From positions 362,619 to 426,618 of the forward strand of contig NW_024104442.1 in the NCBI RefSeq assembly GCF_003945595.2: DNA of 64,000 bases, written 5' to 3'. Both the position numbers and the translations under genes were made by a program. Of the stretch, positions 13,201 through 25,200 are shown in pieces; position 1 is the stretch's first letter, and each line of letters starts with the position of its first letter. The notes beneath the pieces were generated by a model. It had not been told where the DNA came from. It saw only the letters and a program-made list of their open reading frames with translations, and made no database searches. Origin of the DNA: Pipra filicauda (Eukaryota; Chordata; Aves; Passeriformes; Pipridae).

Positions 13201-16200
13201 TCTCTGCAAGTGCCCAAGCAACAGGCAGGAACAGAATCACAGAATCATTAAGGTTGGAAAAGACCTCCGAGCTCATCAAATCCAACCTTTGACTGTCTCC
13301 ATCTCGTCAACCAGACCAGAGCACTGAGTGCCATATCCAGTCATTTCTTGACTCTATCACCTCCCTGGGCAGCCCATCCCAATGCTTGGCCACCTTTCAG
13401 TCAAGAAATTCCTCCTGATGTCCAACCTGACCCTCCCCTGGCACAGCTTGAGGCTGTTTCCTCTCATCCTGTCCCTTGTTCCATGTCAGGGAGTTGCAGA
13501 GGGCAAGAAGGTCCCCCCTGAGCCTCCTTTTCTCCAGGCTGAGCCCCCCCAGCTCCCTCAGCTGCTCCTGCTGCTCCAGCCCCTTCCCCAGCTCCGTTCC
13601 CTTCCCTGGACACACCCCAGCCCCTCAGTGTCTCTCTTGTTGTGAGGGGCTCAGAATTGGACACAAGACTTGAGGTGTGGCCTTTGGGTTGTTGTCTGAC
13701 CACTTGGTGCTAAACTGGCAGGGAGAGCTGGGACTGACTCCAGCAAGCCTGGGGGTGCCGGGGACATGGGCTGTGCTTTGGGAAAAACACACATCCTTTT
13801 ACACAGCAGCTGAGATGCACCTGTGCATGTCACTGCTTCCATCCCACCCTGCCAGTGGTGGAAATGATGGAATGCTTTGGGTGGGAAGGGACCTTCAAGA
13901 CCACTCCATTCCCGCCCCCTGCCATGGGCAGGGACACCTTCCACTAGCCCAGGTTGATCCAAGCCCCGTCCAACCTGGCCTTGGACACTTCCAGGGATGG
14001 AGCAGCCACAGCTTCTCTGGGCAACCTGTGCCAGGGCCTCACCACCCTCACAGCCAACAGTTCCTTCCCAATATCCCATCTAACCCTGCCCTCTGGCAGT
14101 GGGAAGCCATTCCCCCTTGTCCTGTCACTCCATCCCTTGTCCCAAGTCCCTCTCCAGCTCTCCTGGAGCCCCTTTAGGCCCTGGAAGGGGCTCTCAGGTC
14201 TCCCTGGAGCCTTCTCCTCTCCAGGTGAACCTCCCCAGCTGTCCCAGCCTGGCTCCAGAGCAGAGGGGCTCCAGCCCTTGGAGCATCTCCATGGCATCCT
14301 CTGGACTCTCTCCAGCAACTCCACGTCCTTGTGCTGTTGATTCCCCCATATCTGGAGGCAGCTCTGCAGGGGGGTCTCACCTGAGGGGGCAGAGGGGCAG
14401 AATCCCCCCTCCCCTGCTGCCCACGCTGTGGGATCAGCCCAGGGCACGGGGGGTTTCTGGTCCCAGCACACACGGCCGGGGCATGTCCAGCCCCTCACCC
14501 ACCAGCACCCCCAGATCCTTCTCCCAGGGCTGCTCTCCATCCGTTCTCTGCCCAGCCTGGATTTGTGCTTGGCACTGCCCTGACCCAGGTGCAGTATTTT
14601 GCACTTGGCCTGTGGATCTACATAAGGTTCACACGGTCCCACCTCTCCAGCCTGTCCAGGTCCCTCTGGATGCCCCATCCCTTCCCTGCAGTGTGTGACC
14701 TCACACACAGCTCTGTCAGCTCCAAACTGGCTGAGGGTGCCCTTGATCCCACTGTTGCTGTGATCTGCATGTGAGAAAATCTACTTTTGTGACGCTTTTG
14801 CAGTGCTTTGGGTTCATGGCTCCCACTCACCTGCAGGTTTGGTTTTTTTGAGGCAAACTATTAATTTCTGATGTCACAGGCTCCACTTTCTCTCCCAGCT
14901 GAGGTTTCCAGACGCTATGCGCTCATAACCTTTGATGTAGGAATCACCCTTTGTTCTCCCAAGAACAAAAGGGCAGGACAAAGAGGCATTATGAGATAAA
15001 ACAACAATATCTTCTGCAGGAAGATTGACCCCCTGCTGCTTAATCTGTAGCAAAGTCACCCTCCAGCTGGCTGTGCTGGCAGACCCCGGCATCCTGAAGG
15101 CTGTGTGGGACAGAGCTCTGTTACAGGCATCCTCCAGACCTCTAATGTTTGCATCTTAATGAAAAAAAGCTGGAGAAGGCTTGTTAAAATGAACTTTCCA
15201 CCTAATAGAACGCCATGGTTGTTGTTTTTTAATAAAGCTGGGCATTTTAGTCCTGCAGGCACCTGACAATTCACAATGTTTTAGCAAGGGTCAAATTTTA
15301 AATATTAAAGACATCTTCTGAAGTGTCTTGGTGTCTGAAAGCACAAAGCTGGCATTCCCTCAGTGTGCGTGTTCATCACTCGGCAATGTTTGGGCACCGT
15401 CTGCCTGTTTGCAAACTCCTCCAAACACAGCACTGAGCACAAAATTAATTCCCAGGAGATTGACACCAGAAAGTGTATTGCTTCCTGCTGGGATAAGTGT
15501 GTGCCTCGAGTTAGTCATGTGTTTATGTCCCTGCTGGAACTGACACTTGCAGCAGTGACCAACAAAGCCGGGCTGGGACGGTGGCGTGTGACGTAGCGTT
15601 TAGTCACATCATGCTGGGCTGGACCCGGGCTCAAGGGGCAGCCCTGGGCTCCCAGCTCGTCGTTCAGGCTCCTGAGCAAACAATGCTAAGTACTGCTTTG
15701 TGGAGGAACTGAACAGCACAGAATAAACAACAACAAAGGGTGCTCAGGCCGTGCATGTCCTCGCTCAGAGCAGCGCTGGACAGCTCAGATCCCTGACCGG
15801 GCTCGCAGGGCTGGAGGAGCACAAGAGCTGCTGAACGAGTCACATTTGCATTGACTAAGACTATTTTAGCCATTGTTTTAGGTTCATAACCTGTTCTGTG
15901 CTCTGATGGATTATTATCTGAGGAAAATGTAACAATAGGTGACCACAGAAATACCCAGCCCAAAACACAACCCGGCTGCTGAAGGCTTGGGAACCACTGG
16001 AAATAATACAGCAGATTCCAGCGTGTTTGACCTGCCCCTGCACTGGGTCAGGGAGGGGTAAGGCCATGGCTGAGTGAGTGACCAGTGAAACTGGGGTGAA
16101 TCACCTGTAGAAACACAGCAGCTTTGCTGGAAAGTGGAAAAATTCTGCTAAGGTAAGATCCACCCAAGGCTCAGCCCAGGGAATCACAGAACAGCAACCA

Positions 16201-19200
16201 CTGTCCTACTGCTGTAGGAGCTGAGTTGTCCTTCCACTTTCCCAGTGCTTGTGGAATCATTCAGGTTGGAAAAGCTCTCTGAAATCTTCCAGACCAACCG
16301 TTCCCCCAGCACTGCCAAGGCCACCACTAAACCACATCCCCAAGTGCCACATCCACACATTTTTTGAACATTTCCAGGGATGGTGACTCCACCACTTCCT
16401 TGGGCTGTTCCAGTGCCTGACATCCTTGCAGTGAAGAATTTTTTCCTAATATTTTATATATATTTTGGTGTCCAACTTTATGAAACTTGACACCCCTCGA
16501 GCACAGTATGTACAGGTCACACAGGGCTGGCCCGACACGTGGTGGGTCATGAAAACATCACCACATGTCTAACACTTTCTGGGGGGTAGATCCAATAAAT
16601 AATTACAGTGCTTAGAGAATGGCTTTGATCATCCTTATATCCTTTATACTGTTCTATCACTACAATGGCTGGAGACCACAGTGCCTGGAAGATGCTGTGG
16701 TGGCATCTTGACTGTTCCCAGTTTGTGCCCAAGAGGTGAAAACTAAAACAGTTTTGTGGGAGGTGGGGGTTCCGAACAAAGTAATTGTCTTTTTTTAAGG
16801 TCATGGGTTTAATTGATAAAGACAATAGTGTCGATGCAAATATTGGGATTCACCAAGGCATGTCACTGAGTATTGTGTGACACTTGGGTTTTAAATTAGC
16901 ATTAGATGGAATGAATAAGGCATAAATTTGATGGCAATATTAGATAAGGCATGCACTGGTCTTTGAAGTCTGTTAATGAGCTGGTTGTTACTGGGAAGAT
17001 GTAAATTACTGAGAGCATTTCCAGCAGGAACCCGAGGAGCTGATGATTCATTCATCATTTAATATTGTTGACTCTAATCTAGCCAATAATATATAACCTG
17101 TGTCCCGGTGAGGAACGCAGATGACACAGCGTCTGCGTGTGTGTGAGAGCTGTCTCCTCGCTCAGGGAACTTTGCTGTGGCTGCTTTCCTACAGGTTTAT
17201 GTCTTGAGCTTGTCTGACTGTCAAGCCTGAGAGCGAGCCACTCATACCCAGGCTTTTCCTGGGGCTATAGCATCAGGAAGGCACCTTCCCATGGGGATTC
17301 CCTCATGCCTTCAAAGAGGACATCTAATGGTGCTGCTGTGACCACAGAAACAACACTTTCAGGGTCTCTCCCACTGCCTGGCTGCTTATTTATTGGCATG
17401 TGTAAGAAATTAGTCATCCTTGAGGTTCTTCTCTCTGCCAAAGGTCAGATTGATCAGGTAGGGTGGGGTTATAAAGGTTGGGTTATGAAAGGAGGGGACC
17501 CCCCCGTTGCAGAGGGACAGATGTTCCTGGGAGCAAAGAGCCAACGTGGCTGGGATGGATCAGGAGGCTGATGAAGATCAACATGATGATGTCACCCCTC
17601 TCCATGTCTCCTCATCCAAAAGGGTGTGAGAGGCTCACGGCAGCTCAAAGAAAGGTTTCAGAAATGAGGCAGGAGCTGGTAAACATGGATAAGGGTGGTT
17701 CTCAGTGGGGTTTACAAACCCCAGATGTCACACGTGGCAAAGGGAAGGCCACAAAGCAATTCACCTGTGGTGTACAGGTCGTCACAGCTCATTGAGGGCT
17801 TGGGTCGTTACACGGTGGTCAAACTCCACTGGGAACAAAGCACTAAGGGAGGTGCCTGAGCATGGAGCCAGCTCTCCAGGGGATTGTCTGGAGGAGATTG
17901 TGTGCAGGTCTTTGTTAAGGTGTTATGCTCCAAGAGCTTCATCGGAGATGTTCATGGAGGGCATCACCATGGATGGATTCAGAGAGTTGGCAGCTGCTTC
18001 TGCACGTGCTCCAGAAAGCCACATCCTATCTTCACTCCAGCAAGAACTAGAAGGATCTGCCTTCTGTCCAGGAAGGAGGAGTAAAAACCAGAGAATAATC
18101 TTTATTTAACTGTTCTAGAAAGAGTCACAAACTGTCACTTCTGACAGTCTGTTTAATTTGTGTGGTGTGTGATTCCAAAATTCTGAGCCCGATAGTTGGG
18201 GGTGAAAATATTTTGCCTGATTCCTGGGAGGCTCCATGAGGTTGGGTGCAAGGCAGGGCTCCAATGTCCATCTGCCCTCTTTCAGGAATGACAGTCCTCA
18301 ACACCAGAGCCTGTCCGTAGGATCACAGAATCATTCAGAATAAATCCCTTCCCAGCTCCTCTTGCCCAAGTTCACCCTGAACACATTCCAGGGCAGGGAA
18401 GGAGCACACTGAAGCTCCAGCCCATTGCAGGGAAGCTGCTGTGCCATGAGATTGATTACAGACCTGAAGCCTTGCACAAGCTCCTGAGACCAGGGTGTTC
18501 CCCTTGTGCACAGGGCAGCCTGTCTGCTCCCCACTGCTGGAGGGCACGGCCCTGCAGACTTGGTAAAGTCACTGCCACCAGAGGCACCATTGCCAGGCAA
18601 TCAGGTGGGGGATAATCTTGAGCAGCAGCTGACTTCACCATGTTGTTGTTTCCAGGAGGGAGTTCTCTGAGCTGCTGGAGAAGTTTGGCTCCCAGAGCAA
18701 CACGGGCTCGGCGCGGAGCTCGCCGGTCCTGCACGGCGGCAGTGAGTAACTCAGGGTGTCCTTGGGGGGAACCAAAGGGAGTTTCCTTTGTCCCAGTGTA
18801 ATTCTGGAGGAGTTGGGATTGGATTTGGGCAGGTGTTTGGGTGGAGGTTTGAAGGAAGCTCGTCCTTATTCCAAGCCCAGGTGCAGAGCAGGGTGGCCAG
18901 CACAGGGCAAGCGTGAAGCGAGGCAACGAGCCACCTCCTCAGAGGGAACAAGGGATACTTGAGTTGGGATTGTGATCACTCCCCAGATCCCCAGACTCTG
19001 CTTAACTGATGTGTCATGCAGGTGACTCCATCAGTACCCATCTCTGCAGGGGCAGCTTTAGCTTTTTCGCTCTGGATTTCAAAACATCTCAGCAATAATT
19101 CATTCAACCATCACTAGTTTTCATTTGCAAATGGGAAATGTTTAATGAGGTGCAAGAGGGCTGATGTAAGCGAGGTGCCAGCACACAAATCCATGTGTGC

Positions 19201-22200
19201 ATGGGGAAGGAAGCTGTCCCTCTGACTTGGCATCCCACCAGCCGGCTGCCAACCCTTCCCTATGGCAGGGGTATGTAGGGCTGCCAGTGGGGTGACATTC
19301 TGGCTGAATGTTTCCTCTCCATAAGCCATCTCCTGATGATTTTAACAAACGTGATTTTCCTAAAAAAGACAGGAATACAGTGACAGCTCTCAGAGGCAGA
19401 GCAGGGGAGGAGGGTGATGCTGGGTTTGTGTGCCCTGGACTGACTCGGACTTTGCTGTTCAGGTCGATACCTGGAAAGCACATCCTCGGGCTCCTCCTCA
19501 CGCTCCCAGAGCCCGCTGCTGCTGAGTCCTGCCAACTCCCACGGGCCCTGCCTCGGGAACGCGGCGCACGCCCCTCACGCACAGTACGTACCCGTCCCGG
19601 GGCTGGCCCCACACAGCCCGGCCCTGCTGGGCCACGGGGACACCACCGAGTGTCTGACACTGCCTTAGAGCCAGAAAACAATTCCAGTGCTTGGAGAATG
19701 GCTTTGTTCCTCCTTATGTCCTCTCCACTGATCTATCACCAATGGCTGGGAGGTCACAGCACCTTCTAGATGGTGGCATGGTGGCATCTGGGCTGTTCCT
19801 GGGAAGTTTGTGCCCAAGAAGTGAAAAGCTTCCCAGTTGAGGCAGTCAATATATCTGCACTATGGTTAACTATGAAACAGCTCCTCTTCATCCCCTCCAG
19901 ATCCCAGGGAAAGGTGCTGCTTTACAGCCAGCTGAGAGGACCCTGCACATCACCTTTACAAAACATGCCATGAGCAGAGTGTTCCTGCAAGGCCAGTGGT
20001 GCTTTCAGGAGGTGTTTTGGGATCTTGTTTCCTATTGCTCTGCTTCTGGCATGTTGACCCTGTGTACCAAGAGCACAAGCACCTCTCCATACAAACATTC
20101 CTGATGCCCTTTGCTTTGGGGTCAACAGCAGTTGCCAAGAGTCACCACCTCCTTTGGTCTCCAGAGCATCTCCTGGAGCGTGTGTTTTCATGTGGTCATC
20201 TGTCCCTTTCACATTCCACAGGTCAGAGGTTTGGACAGGCAGAGCTTGTTTTTCTGCACAGTCTCATCTCCGGGGCACTCAGGGTTGTTCTTCTCCAGAG
20301 GGACAGCTCGGAGGGTGTTCCCAGTCGTGGAATGGGGACCACTTGTGCCCAGGGCTCGCAGCTTCCCTCCCTCTGCCAGCGTAAACAAGCCAAGTTGCTG
20401 GTAAAGAGAATCAGCCCTCACTGCAGAACCAGTAAATCCTCTTGCTAAATACCAGCTTATTAGGGATTTGTAGAGGACAAATATTTGGCACCAGAGGTTT
20501 AAGCTGCTTGCATGGAGTGAGAGACCCACACAGAGGAGAGGCCAGATTATCTACTTGGCAGTTGGTTTGGACAAACCATCCTTCCTGTGCTGTTAACCCA
20601 CCCCAGGCTGAGATATAGAAGCCCAGAATGGCTTGGGTTGGAAGGCACCTTAAAGATCATCTCATTCCAACCACCCTGCAATGAGCAGGGAAATGGGCAC
20701 ATAGGCTAGAGAGGACCTGCTTTGGTGGCCTCCTCGCTCAGCACTGCCCTGCTGTGCCTTGTTCTGCTTGTCTCCATGCCAGGGGTCTTCTGGAATCACA
20801 GACCACTGATTGCAGCTGAGTGTTGGTGGTCAGCTGAGAGGTGTAATTTGGGCCCGGGTCTTTTCATGCACATGGCTGCCATCCCTTCTGCCTGGGCTGT
20901 CCAATGCTGTGAGCTCTCATTGTGCTGTCACTGAGGCCCTGCCACCCCACTGAGCAGCAGGACTCAGACACAGTTCAGAGTCACCACAGTGTCTGATATT
21001 TTGATTTGAGTGGAGGTTTTAAGGCTGTTAGTTATTTCATGACATCATTTTCGTAAAATCCTTTACCTTAAAACACTTTTTCATAAGAATAAGGCACATG
21101 CACCCCTTTCAGTGCAGTGTCTGACCTCCAGGAATGGCATCACTGGGAGCACAGGGTGGTGACACGCTGGTGTCACTGTGGGGCACAGCATGCACAGCTG
21201 TCATTGTGTCTTAAGCTTTGAGACAACATCAGCAGGACCAGAAAGTTCAGATTGTTTGGGGATTGGCTGCTATGGAAATAAATGGAAAAGGTGAAAAGCC
21301 AGCTGCACCCATCCCATTTGGAGAAAACTGTTTGCTGACTCTCAGACCCTACCAAATCCTTCCCCAAACCTCCCTGCTGCAATGGTGCCCACCAGCCCAT
21401 GGGAGGTCAGTGAAATCTCTGCTCCCCCAAACCCTGACCTGCTGTGGCCGTGTCTTGGTGGCCTGTTGGGTCCTGTCTGGTCACTCTTGGAGAGAAAGGT
21501 CCCACCTGGTTGCTGCTCCATTTACATCCTCCACTGGGAGAGCCATCTCTCCCCCTGCCACAGCAGCACTCACAGTGTAGTGGGTGTTGCTGCAAAGGAT
21601 GACCATTTCTTAGGGAATCTTCCAAGATTTTGAGTTCCAAACCTCAGTTTAGACACACTCAGCTGTGTATCCCAAGCTTCCCTTGGATGTTTCCTAAGAG
21701 CTGCTTAATACTTGACCAATCTGTAAATTGCTGTCTGGTGATTTAGCTGGATTCAAGCAATAACCATGTTGATCTTTTGTGTGCTTTTAGCTATAAAAAC
21801 CAGGAGTGCCAAACCTATTCTAGTTAAACCTTTAGTTTCTTCTCTATTTTAACCCTGAGATGAGCTCAGTTGGTCAGAACATGGTGCTGATAACATCAAG
21901 GTTGTGGGCTTGATCCCTGTATGGGCCATTCATTTAAGAGTTGGACTTGATGATCCTTGTGGGTCCCTTCCAACTCAGAATATTCCGTGGTTCTGTGAGT
22001 ATTCCCTGGTATCTGGGATTATGTGAGCCAGTCACCTTCGTAACACTGAACAGTGTCTGCCAAGGAACAAGAGCCTCTTTCCAACTCATCTCCTCTCTCC
22101 AAGGCTGGGTGGAAGAAAGGATGCAGGGAAAAGGTTGGGAGAAGGTAGAAGGATCATGCACAGGAAGAAATCCAGGCAGAGTTCATTCAGTGACAAGGGA

Positions 22201-25200
22201 AAATAACCCGGCTCACCTCGAGTCACCTGCGAACATCTCTCCCTTGCAGCTGCTCCATTGACTCAGGAATCCAGAGCATTTCCATAGCAAACTCCTCCGG
22301 CCTGGGGCTGACAATCAGTGGTGGATCTAACAGGCCTGATGGGCCTATGATTTATGTCCAAGAGCTTTTGCCAGATGGTGACTGTTATAAGGTAAGTCAG
22401 CGTGGACACCCTCGGTGGCCTCTCGGGACCTCTCCTGGAGGTTGGAGCTGTTCTGAAACAGCTTTTCTAAGAGTAAATGGACAATGCACTGCACAGGCTA
22501 ATGAGGATTTGTGTTGCAGGAGAAGGCTTTGGGCAGAGACATTCCTTCCCAACGCTGTGTCTTTCTCCCTGTTTGTTTAGGATGGTCGGCTCCGACCTGG
22601 TGACCAACTAATCGCCATCAATAGAGATTCTTTGGTGGGCAGCACACATGAAGAGGCCAGAAAAATAATTGAAAAAGCCAAATTCAGGTAGGCATAGAAC
22701 ATATTTCCTGTTGTCATCATCAGGGTGCTGTTGAGTCTTAGGCAGAAACCCTTCATGTCATCTTTGTCTTCAAGAGCATCATTAGTCTTAAATGATGCTT
22801 CGAGATGGTCCTGATAGGTGGTCACATAAGGAAATCTTGAAGGCAAGGGTCATCCTGAAGTGTAATCCAGGCCTTCCCAATGTTCTGGACCTCGTGAATA
22901 TCTCCTATCACTGGCCAGCAACAGAACTGAAGTTCAAAGAACCATAAAAAAGGAGGCTCAGGAGAGACCTCTGTAAAGGAGGGTGGAGCCAGGTGGGTGT
23001 CGGTGTCTTCTCCCAAGTAACAGCTGATGGAAAAAGAGACAAAGGCCTCAAGTTGTGCCAGGGGAGGTTTAGATTGGATATTAGGAAAAATTTCTTCATG
23101 GAAAGGGTTGTAAAGCCCTGGCACGGGCTGCCCAGGGCAGTAGTGGAATCACCATCCCTGTCAGTGTTCAAAAAACATGTAAATGTGGCACTTGGGGACA
23201 TGGTTTAGTGGTGGCCTTGGCAGTGATGGGTTAAGGGTTGGACTTGATGATCTTAGAGGTGTTTTCCAACCTTAATGATTCCATGATTCTATGAATCTAT
23301 GGAACACAGCTGGTGCAGATCCAGCTGCGCTGGTGGAGGCTGCACGGGCTTCAGTGAGATTACCCTGGAGACAGAACCAGGGCATGGAAGTTCTGCAGCT
23401 TTGTACCTTTTGTTTTGTTAATAAGGTGTCCTGTATTTGCTGTTTGTTTAAGACATGAGGGAAGCACAGAAGTGGCCTTTATTCCTGGAAGGGGACGGTT
23501 ACACCCTGGACTGTCAGTGCACAACAACATCCCATCACCACCTCCGAAGGCTGTGGGGAACGGCCTGAGCTCCTGCAGGCTCAAGGTCCACGTGAGGTCC
23601 CCAGAGGTAGGCTGAAGTTCATATCTCACAGCACAGATCCTGTGACCTTTCTTTGATCAGAAAATTCATCTTTAGGGACTCCCTGGCAATATTTTGGGAC
23701 AGTGGAAAGTCTGTAATACTGATACACGTGGCCCTGTTTTACAGGCAGGTATTTTAAATTTGAAATAATTTCTTCTCTCTTGGGTTTGAGACAGAGAAGG
23801 ATCTGTGGAGGTAATGAGAGGAATTTCATCTCCAGGGCCTGCATTCAGACCTGTTCCAGGAGTCTCAGGTTTTCAAAAACAAAACCCTTCTGTGGATAGC
23901 AACCTGCATCTCATTCCACTCCAGTCATAGAGCTGGAAGGGATCTCTGGAGTCAGTTTGATCTAGGCTGGCTCCTACCTAAAGGCAGGAACAACCCTTTA
24001 TTCTTCAAGCCCTCTGATGAGGATGGATCCAGAGCGTTCCTACGCAGCCCATTGCTTCTCCTGGCTGCTCTAATGATAAGCCAGGCTCATTCCCCCTGGG
24101 AGGCCGAGTTCCACGATGGGTTGGCAGAGACAAGTGCTCCAGCTGTGTGTGCTTGGACACACAATCCTCACGAGTCTTTAGGTCTCTGTCTGGATTCTGT
24201 GCATTTGTTGCTCCTCTCCTGGGCTGGTGCCATGCCAGGTGTACCCTCTGCCCTCTCCCTCAGAAGCTTCACTTAGAAGTTCCTTTCCCTCATGTCTGTT
24301 TGGCTGTGAGCAAAATAACAAAACCCCTTTAAAGAAAAAAGTTTAAAGTTCTGGGACCAAACTCCTTAATCCCCTGTTTTCCAGCAATCCAGAATATTTT
24401 CTACCTGTGGACATAAGTAGCAACCACACCCTTCCTTTGGAAAGTCTGATTTTATTTCATTTTATTGTAGCCTTGATAGATCTGAGACACAGTTCTTACT
24501 CACAGGTACAGTCTGAATGCAAAAGCAGGCAAACAGTGAGGAAAGAGTGGGTTTTTTTGGCAAAAGGAAGAGGCCAGCTGGATGTTCCTTTCATACAAGA
24601 TCATTCACAAAACATCTCTTTCCAGCCCTGTGGAGACATAGACTTGCACAAATGTCATCTGCGTGTTTCTTTTGGGTGCACCAGGCTGGGAAGTGCTTAT
24701 GAAAAGCAGCAGCAGGCCCTAGAGCTGTAGCTGAGTGGTATGGTCGGATCCTTTACCCACAGCTCACTGTGGTAATTTTGTGTTTGGGGTAAATATTACA
24801 CCTACTGTGGTCAGATTACTCGGGCCCTCACTGGTGGGTTGGACACAGCTTTAGGGAGAACCTCTGTGCAGAAACCAGACAAGGCCAAATTCAGCATCAG
24901 CTCTCAGTCACAGTTACATTAAGGACAGATTTGTTTGTGTGTGACCAGAAGTCTTGGGATGGCTCAGGAACATTCCTGTACCAGATGCTCCCAGAAAACC
25001 CCCGGAGTCTCTTTTGGCCCATCTGCACATGTGGTGCCTTCATGGGCCAGCTGGGTGGCTCTCTCTTGAACACCTCTGTCTTCTGCTCTTTTTAACACCA
25101 GCAGATTCTTCTTAGCGACTGTCTGTGCTATTTTGTCTTGTTTTTCTAGAATAGACGTGAAAATCCTTTTCCTGTGCCTTCTTTGTCACCGGACATTTGC

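Larger units (their letters stand above)
10651..18655 (+). other. Rest of intron 5 of the STXBP4-like gene
   Basis: The largest intron of the gene. It contains the CR1 copies at 13231, 13861 and 16250, repeat copy A, and a CpG cluster at about 12000-12110 next to AT-rich, homeobox-site-like sequence. No further exon in phase with exons 5 and 6 was found. Confidence 0.6.

Noticed and set aside
13944..14708. 254-codon minus-strand open frame
   Set aside because: It lies entirely within a CR1 element and similar frames recur in other CR1 copies (e.g. 30529-31305). It is repeat sequence, not a host gene.
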